Positions 9,258 through 18,924 of a stretch of DNA of 64,000 bases are shown here, piece by piece (the first letter of the stretch is position 1; each line of letters starts with the position of its first letter). The notes beneath the pieces are model-generated. The model ran no database searches, was not told where the DNA came from, and saw nothing but the letters and a program-made list of their open reading frames with translations. The position numbers were made by a program, and so were the translations under genes. The DNA comes from Chloroflexi bacterium B3_Chlor (lineage in GTDB: Bacteria > Chloroflexota > Anaerolineae > UBA7937 > B3-Chlor). The stretch covers positions 62,001 through 126,000 of the forward strand of contig NJBK01000001.1 in the NCBI GenBank assembly GCA_005223035.1. The letters are read 5' to 3'.

Positions 9258-10186
9258 TGCTCCAGCTCCTGAAAGAGCCGGCGAGTCTGGGCCACATCCT
9301 CCTTCATTTGCGCTATCAGTGCATCAGCACTCTCGAAGCGCTGCTCAGGGCGGAGGCGTCTGATGAAGTGTATTCCCAAAGATTGCTCGTACAGGTCTCC
9401 TGTGAAATCCAGAACGTGGGCCTCGACAACCCGCTTACGCTGATCTTCAAACGTGGGGCGCACTCCAATGTTAACCACCCCCTGATGGTTCGTAGTGCCC
9501 CATTGAACGCGGACAGCGTATATGCCATCGGCAGGAATTACCAGCTTTTCGTCCGCTGCAAGATTGGCAGTTGGGAAGCCTAGCCTTTGCCCGCGCCGAG
9601 CACCGCTCACCACCTTTCCGCTGAGGGAGGGATAACGGCCAAGAAGATGACTCGCTTCAGTGACTCTGCCTTCGCGAAGCAGAGCGCGGATGATGCTGCT
9701 GCTTATGACATGGCCGTTGTGCCTGAGTGGTTCCGGAGCCTGGAGGCGGAACCCGAGCTCTAGTCCCAGCGCCTTCAGGTAGGCAGCATCTCCCTCCCTG
9801 GCGCGGCCCAGAGCGAAGCCGGGTCCTATCCACAATTCCCTCATACGCAGTCGCTTCAGTAGGGAGAGAATGAAATCTCGGGCTGTTGTTTGAGACAAGT
9901 CCTTGGTGAAAGACAGCGCCACGACAAAGTCAAGGCCTAGTTGACCCAGCAGCCGCACTTTCTCTTCGAACAGGGTCAAGTAGCGGATCTCTTTCTCGGG
10001 AGCCAACAGTTCATCCGGATGGCGATCAAAAGTAAGCACTCCGCTGACGACGTCATGGCCTTCGGCGCTCTTGATCAGTTTGTCTATGAGATACCGATGC
10101 CCCAGATGTACTCCGTCGAACACGCCGATGCTCAGGGCACAGGGTTTCTCTACGCCTGCGTCCGCCAGATCACGTAGTACCTTCAT
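9254..10186 (-). CDS. ribF: bifunctional riboflavin kinase/FAD synthetase RibF
   Basis: IGVFDGVHLGHRYLI, GARRGQRLGFPTANL, GVVNIGVRPTF; start set at MKVLRDL. Confidence 0.93.
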   Translation of the reverse strand: MKVLRDLADAGVEKPCALSIGVFDGVHLGHRYLIDKLIKSAEGHDVVSGVLTFDRHPDELLAPEKEIRYLTLFEEKVRLLGQLGLDFVVALSFTKDLSQTTARDFILSLLKRLRMRELWIGPGFALGRAREGDAAYLKALGLELGFRLQAPEPLRHNGHVISSSIIRALLREGRVTEASHLLGRYPSLSGKVVSGARRGQRLGFPTANLAADEKLVIPADGIYAVRVQWGTTNHQGVVNIGVRPTFEDQRKRVVEAHVLDFTGDLYEQSLGIHFIRRLRPEQRFESADALIAQMKEDVAQTRRLFQELEQ

Positions 10187-11168
10187 GAAGGTTGAATACC
10201 TTTCTCGGTTGCCAGACCTCCCTTTCTTGCTCGTATCGCAACAAGGCGATGAACCTACCCGAGGACGAATAGGCACGGCAGAAAGGACCATCCAAAGGTT
10301 CCAAGCCCTTCACCTGCTGGCCCTGGCGAATCTTTGTCTCTGTTTCCTGATCCACCACGACCGCTTGGAAATGCAGAAGGGCTTCATCAAGAGGATGTAG
10401 AATGTACGGCCAGAGTCCATTGGCAAAGCTGTCATCCAAGGTGCCAAGGGATATCGCACTATCCAGGGTGAAGCACCCGCTAGCCACGCGAACCAGCGTT
10501 TGCAGATGAGCGCCCGTGCCCAGCATCTCCCCCAGATCTCTGGCCAGGGCGCGAATATAGGTTCCCTTTGAACACTCGACTACCAGTCGGAGGGAAGGAG
10601 GGCTCCAGTCGATCAACTGGAGGTCATGAACCTCCACGGGCCTGGGAGATCGCTCCACTTCGATCCCACGACGGGCGAGTTTGTACAGGGCCGTTCCCTT
10701 GTACTTCAGGGCTGAGTACATAGGTGGCAATTGCTGGATTGGGCCCCGGAAATGGCTCAGCGCCTGGTCAATCTGCTCTCTTGTCGTGTTGACCTCGGGA
10801 GCCTCATGGGTCACTTTTCCTTCGCTGTCACCGGTATCTGTGCTTATTCCCAGACGTATCCGAGCCTCATATTCCTTCCTGCCCTCCATCAGGTACTCGC
10901 TCACTCGTGTGGCCTCGCCCATACAGACAAGCAGCACGCCGGATGCCGCCGGATCCAGTGTGCCCGCATGGCCCACTCGCCTTATCCCCGACGCCTTCCG
11001 CACTCTGTCCACCACGTCGTGGGAGGTCATCCCCGAAGGCTTCTTGATATTCAGGATGCCGGCGATGGCAGTCTTCGTGGGTTCGGCTTCACGGACTGGC
11101 GCAGAATCCATCCCCCCAGCACAGGCTAGGCAGTATTCTCGAATTCCGTCACCACGCTGCATCGTCAA
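10170..11168 (-). CDS. truB: tRNA pseudouridine(55) synthase TruB (start possibly internal)
   Basis: GILNIKKPSGMTSHDVV, GHAGTLDPAASGVL, KGTYIRALARDLG. Confidence 0.95.
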   Translation of the reverse strand: MTMQRGDGIREYCLACAGGMDSAPVREAEPTKTAIAGILNIKKPSGMTSHDVVDRVRKASGIRRVGHAGTLDPAASGVLLVCMGEATRVSEYLMEGRKEYEARIRLGISTDTGDSEGKVTHEAPEVNTTREQIDQALSHFRGPIQQLPPMYSALKYKGTALYKLARRGIEVERSPRPVEVHDLQLIDWSPPSLRLVVECSKGTYIRALARDLGEMLGTGAHLQTLVRVASGCFTLDSAISLGTLDDSFANGLWPYILHPLDEALLHFQAVVVDQETETKIRQGQQVKGLEPLDGPFCRAYSSSGRFIALLRYEQEREVWQPRKVFNLHEGTT

Positions 11169-11193
11169 CCCTGTTGGTCCCCGGTCCGCAGTG

Positions 11194-12150
11194 TTAGCGG
11201 TTCGAGTTCAGGACTTGTTTGGCCTTTGACAACACCTTGGGTATCACCTGATCAAGATTTCCCTGTAGAACGGAGCCTGCTGCCTGGGGGTGACCTCCAC
11301 CGCCGAAGTGGGCGGCGATGGGCGAGATGTCCACTCCCGGTCTGGATCTAATACTGATCTCTATCTGCCCGTCTTCGCTCTCCTTGAAGACTATCGCAGC
11401 CGCAGCTTCGCGGACGGTGGCGAGCAGGTTGACTACTCCACCCGCGTTGCCAGAGTCAGCGTGACACTCGTTTTGCATGTCCAAGGTGTTGACGGACCAA
11501 ACGAGATCTCCGTCCAACTGCATCTGATCGAGAACTTTGCCCCACAGGCGCAGGGTGGCTAGTCCCCTCTTCTTGAAGTAGTTCTCATTGATCTCGGTCA
11601 AGGAGGCGCCCGCATCCATCAACTCGGCGGATACCTCGAGAACGCGCGGTGTGGTGCTTGAGGTGCTGAAAGACTGGGTATCTGTGACGATACCCGTCAA
11701 CAAGTAGGTGGCCAGAAGGGGGTCTAGAGAGACCTCCAAGTCTCGGAGTAGATCGAAGATAATCTCCGCCGTTGCTGCTGCCTCTGTCCGTACCAAGTTA
11801 ACGGTGCCAAACATGCTGTTAGTCACGTGGTGATCGATGTTCACGGTGGGCCTATCCAAGCAAGGGGCACGCTCGTAGGCGGTGCCAAGGCGGTTGGGAT
11901 CACTGACATCCACAGCGATGATCAAGTCCTCGTCCGTGATCTCTGGCGTACCGAACTCCTGTATCCCGGGCAAGAACGAGAGAGCTTCGGGCACTGGGTC
12001 ACCGCATGCCAGGATGCAGTTCTTGCCCATCTTTCTAAGAGCGTGTGCCAGGCCCAGAGCAGATCCGATGGTGTCTCCATCAGGATCCACGTGAGCTATG
12101 ACGAATGTCCGTTGCGCACGCTCGATCAACTCTTGTACTTGCTTAGTCAT
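11194..12150 (-). CDS. nrnA: DHH/DHHA1 phosphoesterase, NrnA-like oligoribonuclease/pAp phosphatase
   Basis: VIAHVDPDGDTIGSALGLA, IDHHVTNS, FGGGGHPQAAG; ATGA overlap with rbfA. Confidence 0.9.
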   Translation of the reverse strand: MTKQVQELIERAQRTFVIAHVDPDGDTIGSALGLAHALRKMGKNCILACGDPVPEALSFLPGIQEFGTPEITDEDLIIAVDVSDPNRLGTAYERAPCLDRPTVNIDHHVTNSMFGTVNLVRTEAAATAEIIFDLLRDLEVSLDPLLATYLLTGIVTDTQSFSTSSTTPRVLEVSAELMDAGASLTEINENYFKKRGLATLRLWGKVLDQMQLDGDLVWSVNTLDMQNECHADSGNAGGVVNLLATVREAAAAIVFKESEDGQIEISIRSRPGVDISPIAAHFGGGGHPQAAGSVLQGNLDQVIPKVLSKAKQVLNSNR

Positions 12151-12521
12151 TCTTCGCTCTGCTTCTGAGAGTTCTCTAGGCCTTGCAGTATTCTGTCTAT
12201 GCGCAGGCCCTGCTCTACGGAGCGGTCCAGGTGGAAATTCAGCTCCGGGACATAGCGCAGGTAGACCTTCTGTCCCAACTGGCGGCGCAGGTAACCGGCG
12301 GCCTTCCGCAGAGCGCCGAGGCTTTCCTCAAGGTCTTTGGAGTCGCCCAAGAAGGTTACGTAGATATGAGCCTGTCGTAGGTCTGAGGTGGTTTCTACAT
12401 AGGTCACAGTCACGAAATCCAGCCTCGGGTCTGAAATCTCTTTTTGCAGCAACTCGCTTATCGCTTCCCTGATCAATGCGCTTACCCTTCTTTGTCTGCG
12501 AGTAACCATAATCGTCTTCAC
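12147..12521 (-). CDS. rbfA: ribosome-binding factor A
   Basis: RVSALIREAISELLQKEISDPRLDFVTVTYVETTSDLRQAHIYVTF. Confidence 0.92.
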   Translation of the reverse strand: MKTIMVTRRQRRVSALIREAISELLQKEISDPRLDFVTVTYVETTSDLRQAHIYVTFLGDSKDLEESLGALRKAAGYLRRQLGQKVYLRYVPELNFHLDRSVEQGLRIDRILQGLENSQKQSEE

Positions 12522-12568
12522 CTTCCACCAGAAGATGGCGAACTGGGAGCCTTAGGTATTCAAGGTGG

Positions 12569-14371
12569 TCAAGCAACTCGTTCTTTCTTATACACCTCGA
12601 TGATGTCTCCTTCTTCGAAATCCGTGAAGTCGGCCAACCCGACACCGCACTCGAGACCCTCCGTCACCTCTTTGACATCTTCGGTGAAGCGCTTCAAGGA
12701 GGTGATGGTCCCGTCGTATATCTCTTCGTTGTCACGGAGGACTTTTGCTTGCGCATTCCGCTTCACTACGCCGTCCTCTACGTACACACCTGCCACCCGA
12801 CCCAACTTCGAAGCGCGGAAGGTGGCTCTGACCTCCGCGTGACCCATGACCACGTCTTCATACACCGGTTCCAGAAGTCCCTTCAATGCTTTGTCGATGT
12901 CTTCAATGAGCCTGTAGATTACACGGTAGTGCCGGACCTCTACACCCTCGACTTCTGCCATCGTGCGGGAGGCGGGTTCGGCCTGAACATTGAAGCCGAT
13001 TACGATGGCTTGGGAGGCAACGGCCAGGCTGACATCTGATTCAGTGATGTTACCTATCCCTGCGTGGATGATCTTCACTTTGAGATCTTGGTCGCCGAGC
13101 TTCTCCAAAGAACCGACGATCGGCTCCAGCGTGCCCTGAACGTCGGCTTTCAAGATGACATTGAGCTCCTTTACCGTACCGGCCTGCATCTGAGCGTAGA
13201 TGTCATCCAGGCTCAGTGCCCGGACCGGCGCCTGCTCTTTGGCTCGTCTCTCTTCGGCTCGTTCTGCGGCCAGGGCTCTTGCGGTCTTCTCGTCACTCAC
13301 CACCTTGAACATGTCGCCTGGTTGTGGTACGTCGGAGAGTCCCAGTACCACCACGGGAAAGGAAGGAGGTGCGGCCTTCACGCTCTTCCCAGCGTGGTTG
13401 AACATGGCCCGGACGCGGCCGTGAATCTCTCCTATCACCACATGGTCTCCGACAGTCAGTGTACCGTTCTGTACCAGCAGGGTGGCAGTGGGGCCTCTAC
13501 TCCTCTCCAGTTTCCCCTCAAGGACTGTTCCCGCAGCCGGACGATCGGGGTTGGCTCTGATGTCAGACATCTCCGTCACCAGGAGGATCATTTCTAGCAG
13601 AGTATCTGTCCCTGTGCCCTCTTTAGCCGAAACAAGAACGGCGATTATGTGGCCTCCCCAGTCCTCAACAGTCAACCCGAAATCCGCCAGCTGCTTCTTA
13701 ACCCTTTCCGGGTCCGCACTTGGCAAGTCTATCTTGTTGATGGCTACTACTATGGGCACATTTGCGGACCGGGCGTGGTCGATGGCCTCCTTTGTCTGAG
13801 GCATCACTCCATCGTCGGCTGCTACGACCAGGACAGCGATATCCGTAACTTGAGCCCCCCGCGCACGCATGGCCGTGAAAGCCTCGTGCCCAGGCGTGTC
13901 TATGAAGGTGATCTTCTTGCCATTCTGTTCAACCTGATAGGCACCGGTATGCTGGGTGATTCCGCCTGCCTCACCATCCACCACATTGGTGTGCCTGATG
14001 TAGTCCAGGAGCGAGGTCTTGCCATGATTCACATGTCCCAATACGGTGACGACGGGAGCCCGAGGCTTCAAGTCTTCTGGTGCTTCCTGGGCGTAAATCT
14101 CCTTTAAGGGTACCTCCTCGGGGATGGCTGGCGCCGAAGGTGGTGCCGGAACTTCCTCAACTGCCGCAGGAATCTCCTGCTGTATCTCGAAGCCCAGATC
14201 AGTGGCCACTATGGCTGCTGTGTCGTAGTCAACGGTCTGATTGATGTTGGCCATGATCCCACTGCCGATCAGAAGCTTCATGACTTCTATTGGACTGACC
14301 TCCAGTAGATCGGCAAGATCCCTGACAGACAGCGTATCCGGTATGCTGACTACCTTGCTCTTATCTGCCAT
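12569..14371 (-). CDS. infB: translation initiation factor IF-2 with short N-terminal region
   Basis: VTVLGHVNHGKTSLLD, DTPGHEAFTAMRARGA, NKIDL; 600 aa. Confidence 0.97.
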   Translation of the reverse strand: MADKSKVVSIPDTLSVRDLADLLEVSPIEVMKLLIGSGIMANINQTVDYDTAAIVATDLGFEIQQEIPAAVEEVPAPPSAPAIPEEVPLKEIYAQEAPEDLKPRAPVVTVLGHVNHGKTSLLDYIRHTNVVDGEAGGITQHTGAYQVEQNGKKITFIDTPGHEAFTAMRARGAQVTDIAVLVVAADDGVMPQTKEAIDHARSANVPIVVAINKIDLPSADPERVKKQLADFGLTVEDWGGHIIAVLVSAKEGTGTDTLLEMILLVTEMSDIRANPDRPAAGTVLEGKLERSRGPTATLLVQNGTLTVGDHVVIGEIHGRVRAMFNHAGKSVKAAPPSFPVVVLGLSDVPQPGDMFKVVSDEKTARALAAERAEERRAKEQAPVRALSLDDIYAQMQAGTVKELNVILKADVQGTLEPIVGSLEKLGDQDLKVKIIHAGIGNITESDVSLAVASQAIVIGFNVQAEPASRTMAEVEGVEVRHYRVIYRLIEDIDKALKGLLEPVYEDVVMGHAEVRATFRASKLGRVAGVYVEDGVVKRNAQAKVLRDNEEIYDGTITSLKRFTEDVKEVTEGLECGVGLADFTDFEEGDIIEVYKKERVA

Positions 14372-14756
14372 GTTCTATCTCCCTTCTGGTACTATCGCTC
14401 CGTCGTCGAAGTACTTGCGGCACGGGGAAGCAAGTCCCCAGAGTGTCGTTTCTTCAGGTACAGTTGTGTCTGGATAGTCTACCGTGAGGGTGTAAGGCTG
14501 ACGGCGGTCCGCACCACGAACCATGGAGGGAGTGGATGAGGTCTCTTGCGGGGAAGGCCCTGAGTTCCGTATTTGAGTTTAGGGACTCACCATCATCGCT
14601 CCCTCACTTGATTCGAAAGGTACTTCGCAGCCGTTCGCAACTCCTCTCTCCATGTGGTCAAGTGCCCGTCAACACGGTTACTGGTCTAGAAGACAAAGGC
14701 CGTGAGCGCATTATATCATTGCGCTGTGTAGAATGCCCAAACGACCAACAACCTTC

Positions 14757-15038
14757 TCAAATGGATGCCGTTGGCAGCGAATGGTAGTGCTGCCGCAAAG
14801 CTTCCTTCTCCTCTGTCCGTATCTCGGTCTTCAGAGCGTGTTCCACAAGTCTCTTCGTCAAGGCAGCCTCCCAGCACGCTCTACCAGCGCAGAGATAGGC
14901 CCCTCGCCCAGATTTCTTACCCGTTTCGTCCAGTTCCACCTCACCGCTGGGCAGCCGTACGATCCTAATGAGGTCTCTAGCCGGTCTAACTTGGCGACAC
15001 GCAACGCAAGTGCGCTGAGGCACGTGTTTACGACGCAT
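14757..15038 (-). CDS. YlxR/RnpM (DUF448) nucleic-acid-binding protein
   Basis: RTCVACRQVRPARDLIRIVRLPSG...GRGAYLC; between nusA and infB, overlaps the nusA 3' end. Confidence 0.9.
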   Translation of the reverse strand: MRRKHVPQRTCVACRQVRPARDLIRIVRLPSGEVELDETGKKSGRGAYLCAGRACWEAALTKRLVEHALKTEIRTEEKEALRQHYHSLPTASI

Positions 15039-16806
15039 CGGGTTCCTCGTCCATATCGTCGCCCTTTTCGGCGTCTGCGTCAGGTTCGGTGCCAGCCTCC
15101 TCCCCTTTCCAGTCCTCGATGGCCCCCTCCCATTCTTCACGACGCCTTCCGGGCTTGCGCACTTTCTTGGCGACAACTTCACCGAGAGACTCATCGTAGA
15201 TCAGGGTTCTGCGACGGCGTTTCTTCTTGGCCGGACGCCCTTCTCCGAGAAGGAGTTCCTCATCCGACTCCGGGATGGTCTCAGCCTCTGCAGGTTCAAT
15301 CTCTCCTACCTGTTCCTGCGTGACCTCCTCTGGCTTGGGTTCCACCGGTGTAGGCTCTTCCACCATTTCTTCTACAGGGGGCGGTGCCACGACCTCTTCG
15401 ACGGCCTCCGCAGGAACCGGTGCTTCTTCCTCCGCTGCAATGGGTGGCTCCGGCTCCAATTCTGGCTCGACTACCTGCTCCGGGACCACCTGTTCCCTAC
15501 CCAGGATCTCCCACACCTCTCGCGCCTCGAGAACGTCTCCCAGCGATTGCAAGGACTTGGCTCCGAAGCCCTTGAGCTCCAGAAGAGCTTCGTCACCTTC
15601 TTCCATCTTGTCCAGCAACTGTCCCAACTTTGTGATGCCCACGCTGCCAAGAGAGTTGAGGATACGTCTTGAGAGAGCCAGTTTCTCCAACGGCATGTCC
15701 TCGGATATTTCCGCCCTGGCCGCCGCGCGCGCGGCTTCCTCTTCAGCTCTGCGCATCGCTCTCTCCGCCGCCTCGGTGGCGCTTATGATGTCTATCCGCC
15801 AACGCGTCAACTTAGCTGCCAGGCGGGCATTTTGGCCTTCCCTACCGATGGCTAACGACAGTTCTTTGTCGGGGACGATAACAGTGGCTGTCCTACCCAT
15901 CTCCTTGTCTTCAGCAAGCTCTACACCATGGGGGCGCGCCGGACTGAGCGACTTGCTGATGAACTCTTTCGGATCAGGGCTCCATCCTATCACATCTATC
16001 TTCTCGCCATTCAGTTCGCTGACGATGCTCTGGATCCTGACTCCTCGCATCCCAACACACGCGCCCACCGGGTCTATTCTCTCTTGCACGGCGGCTACTG
16101 CCACCTTTGCTCGAGAGCCAGCCTCACGGGCGATGGCCTTGATCTCCACAAGTCCATTGTAGATCTCAGGCACCTCGACTTCTAGCAGTCGGCGAAGCAT
16201 GTCGGGGTGGCTGCGCGAGACGATGATCTCCGGGCCTCGGTTCGTTCTATTCACCTCAATGATGAGCACTCGCAGCCTCTGCCTGATGTAGTAGCGTTCG
16301 TTGGGCACCTGCTGCATGCGAGGCAAGAGAGCCTCGATCCGACCCAGGTTGATGGTGACGCCTCTGGCGTCTGTACTATGTACAGTCCCACTGACTATCT
16401 CACCTTCCCGGCCGGTGTAGGTTTCATAGAGCACATCACGTTCAGCCTCCCTGATGCGCTGTAGGATCACTTGTTTGGCTGTCTGAGCTGCGATGCGGCC
16501 GAAGTTTGGAGGTGTCGTTTCTATGTAGACGATATCTCCCAATGTGGAATCTGCCTTGATTTGGGTAGCCTGTGCGAGATCCATCTCGCTCTCTGGATTC
16601 TCGACCTTCTCCACAACCTCCCTACCGGTGAACATGCTGACTTCCCCGGAGGAAGGGTCGATCTTGGCTTCCAGATACTCGGTGGGGCCAAAGTCACGCT
16701 TGTACGCGGAAACCAACGCCTGTTCGAGCGCTTCCAAGACTACCTCAACGGTAAGCCCTCGTTCGGCACACACTTGATTGATAGCCCTGATGAAATCAGT
16801 CTTCAT
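15028..16806 (-). CDS. nusA: transcription termination/antitermination factor NusA with long charged C-terminal tail
   Basis: S1/KH region RIDPVGACVGMRGVRIQSIVSELNGEKIDVI, GREGQNARLAAKLTRWRIDI; Glu/Pro-rich tail with KKKRRRR. Confidence 0.95.
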   Translation of the reverse strand: MKTDFIRAINQVCAERGLTVEVVLEALEQALVSAYKRDFGPTEYLEAKIDPSSGEVSMFTGREVVEKVENPESEMDLAQATQIKADSTLGDIVYIETTPPNFGRIAAQTAKQVILQRIREAERDVLYETYTGREGEIVSGTVHSTDARGVTINLGRIEALLPRMQQVPNERYYIRQRLRVLIIEVNRTNRGPEIIVSRSHPDMLRRLLEVEVPEIYNGLVEIKAIAREAGSRAKVAVAAVQERIDPVGACVGMRGVRIQSIVSELNGEKIDVIGWSPDPKEFISKSLSPARPHGVELAEDKEMGRTATVIVPDKELSLAIGREGQNARLAAKLTRWRIDIISATEAAERAMRRAEEEAARAAARAEISEDMPLEKLALSRRILNSLGSVGITKLGQLLDKMEEGDEALLELKGFGAKSLQSLGDVLEAREVWEILGREQVVPEQVVEPELEPEPPIAAEEEAPVPAEAVEEVVAPPPVEEMVEEPTPVEPKPEEVTQEQVGEIEPAEAETIPESDEELLLGEGRPAKKKRRRRTLIYDESLGEVVAKKVRKPGRRREEWEGAIEDWKGEEAGTEPDADAEKGDDMDEEPDAS

Positions 16807-16904
16807 CTCTAATCGGTCCTTCGGCGCACAGTTCCTCTAACTCAAGACACCACGATCCCAGAAGTTCAGGACACCATGAACTCCCTCCACTCTTGATAAT
16901 AAGA

Positions 16905-16927
16905 AAAGTGGGGCATGCCCACTTTTC
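16905..16927 (-). terminator. hairpin with U-rich tail: proS terminator and/or nusA leader attenuator
   Basis: Minus strand AAAAGTGGG-CATGC-CCCACTTTT followed by CTTATTATC. Confidence 0.65.
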
Positions 16928-16952
16928 GACGGCGGTGACTATGCACTATCTA

Positions 16953-16981
16953 TTATAGCATATTTCGCACAAGTGCACAAG
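16953..16981 (-). promoter_or_regulatory. promoter TTGTGC-N17-TATAAT upstream of nusA
   Basis: Minus strand -35 at 16981-16976, -10 at 16958-16953, 17-nt spacer. Confidence 0.6.
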
Positions 16982-17123
16982 CACTAGCCGTGGCGAGGCC
17001 TGGAGCCCAGGTGGTGCCGACTGAGATCTCCACGCTCTGGCCGAGCAGCCGGCCAGACACTACCACGCCCCATCGTTGCACAAGTCTGTGGCCCCGAAGC
17101 GCAGAGACCTTCGACGTGCCTGC

Positions 17124-18845
17124 TCAAGTGCGTGCTGCTGACGGCATCGACTTACTCAGCAGTTCCTGAGCGGCATGCTCGACAGTGCCCAAAGAGACGA
17201 TCTCGTGTTCCTTCGAGCGCCGAAGTTTCATTTCTACGCCTGCTGCCTGGAGGCTGCGAGGACTGACAGTCAGCCGCAGTGGGATGCCTATGAGGTCGGC
17301 ATCGTTGAATTTCACGCCGGCACTCTCGTCTCGATCGTCGTACAGAATCTCATATCCCTTCGCTTGCATTTCTCGGTAAAGAGACTCCGCACGATCCTCG
17401 ACCTGCGGACTGTTTCCCAGAGCGACCAGGTGGATGTGGTATGGCGCGATGCTCACAGGCCAGATGATGCCCCGCTCATCATGGGATTGCTCAACAACCG
17501 CAGCCATCAATCGTCCGGTGCCAATGCCATAGCATCCCATCACCAGTGGCAGACTTCTGCCTTCACTATCTTGGAAGGTGGCCCCAAAGGCTTCGCTGTA
17601 CTTGATCCCGAGTTTGAATATGTGACCCAGCTCGATACCCCTGGTTGTCCGCAATTTGCCCCCGCAACGGGCGCAGGGGTCTCCTTCCTGCACGGCCGCG
17701 ATGTCACTCAGCAAGTCAACTCCGAAGTCGCGGGGGTAGTTGACATTGCGCAGATGGTACCCCTCCTTGTTGGCTCCTGCGACGAAATTGTTTCCCGAGC
17801 TGATTGACTCATCGGCCACGATCTTAGCCTTGCCCTGTTGGCCAATGGGAGAGGCGTACCCCGGGACTATGCCCGCGCCTGCAACTTCCTCCTCGAGAGC
17901 CAGACGCAGTTCAGCGGCCCCCAGCAGGTTAGCGATCTTTGTCTCGTTGACCTCCAAGTCGCCTCGAATAGTCACAAATACCAGTTCATCTCCAGCCATG
18001 TAGAAGATGGCCTTCAGGGTCCGCTCCGGTGCGACTCCCAAGTATTCTGCCACTTCCTCGATGGTGGTCATGCCTGGAGTGGCCACCTCCTCGATACTTC
18101 GCTCCTCTTCTTTCCTGAGCTCCCTTCTCTTGGCTACGGCGCTATCAGCATTGGCAGCATAGCCACAGCTGTCACAGATGATCAAGGTATCCTCACCAGC
18201 CTCGTTTATCAGCATGAATTCGTGGGAGGCGGCTCCTCCCATGAGCCCTGGATCTGCCTCGACCACCAACACATCCGCCCCACAGCGCTCGAAGATGTTA
18301 AGATAGGCCTGATGGACCTCTGGGTAGTAGGCGTCCAGGTCAGCCTGGTCAGAGTGGAAGCTGTAACCGTCCTTCATCGTAAACTCGCGCACCCGAACCA
18401 GGCCTCCTCGGGAGCGAGGCTCATCACGAAACTTGGTCTGTATCTGATAGACCATGAACGGCAGTTGGCGATACGAGTTTATCTCCCGTCGGGCAAGGTC
18501 GGTGATCACTTCTTCGTGGGTGATGCCCAGCACCAACTCTCGTTGGCTTCTGTCCCGAAAGCGGACCAACACGGGGCCAGCTTCGAAATAGCGACCTGTT
18601 TCCCGCCAGAGTTCGGCCGGGTGGACGGACGGCATCCGCATCTCCTGCCCACCGATGGCGTCCATCTCCTCCCGCAGGATGTCTTCGATTTTCCGGAGCA
18701 CCCTCCAGCCAAGGGGCAGATAGCTGTAGATGCCAGCGGCCAACTGGCGAATCATCCCAGCGCGCAAAAGCAGTTGGTGGCTGGTCATCTCCGCTTCCGC
18801 GGGCACCTCACGCAAGGTATTACCAAACAGCTTGGATAGGCGCAA
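17124..18845 (-). CDS. proS: prolyl-tRNA synthetase
   Basis: LLRAGMIRQLAAGIYSYLPLGWRVL, GITHEEVITDLARREINSYRQLP, GRLMAAVVEQSHDERGIIWP. Confidence 0.96.
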   Translation of the reverse strand: MRLSKLFGNTLREVPAEAEMTSHQLLLRAGMIRQLAAGIYSYLPLGWRVLRKIEDILREEMDAIGGQEMRMPSVHPAELWRETGRYFEAGPVLVRFRDRSQRELVLGITHEEVITDLARREINSYRQLPFMVYQIQTKFRDEPRSRGGLVRVREFTMKDGYSFHSDQADLDAYYPEVHQAYLNIFERCGADVLVVEADPGLMGGAASHEFMLINEAGEDTLIICDSCGYAANADSAVAKRRELRKEEERSIEEVATPGMTTIEEVAEYLGVAPERTLKAIFYMAGDELVFVTIRGDLEVNETKIANLLGAAELRLALEEEVAGAGIVPGYASPIGQQGKAKIVADESISSGNNFVAGANKEGYHLRNVNYPRDFGVDLLSDIAAVQEGDPCARCGGKLRTTRGIELGHIFKLGIKYSEAFGATFQDSEGRSLPLVMGCYGIGTGRLMAAVVEQSHDERGIIWPVSIAPYHIHLVALGNSPQVEDRAESLYREMQAKGYEILYDDRDESAGVKFNDADLIGIPLRLTVSPRSLQAAGVEMKLRRSKEHEIVSLGTVEHAAQELLSKSMPSAART

Positions 18846-18877
18846 AGCATTTCCCTCCTTCTGCCATCACTCCAGGT

Positions 18878-18906
18878 TTGACAAACCATATACAAGGGCA
18901 TAGAAT
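18878..18906 (+). promoter_or_regulatory. promoter TTGACA-N17-TAGAAT
   Basis: -35 18878-18883, -10 18901-18906. Confidence 0.65.
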
Positions 18907-18924
18907 TCGACGAGTATACCTGGG

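Noticed and set aside
15227-16162. 311-aa plus-strand ORF opposite nusA
   Set aside because: Ser/Ala/Thr-rich mirror of the NusA coding strand in high-GC DNA. NusA is unambiguous on the other strand.
17838-18839. 333-aa plus-strand ORF opposite proS
   Set aside because: Antisense shadow ORF of a clear prolyl-tRNA synthetase gene, no recognisable domain.
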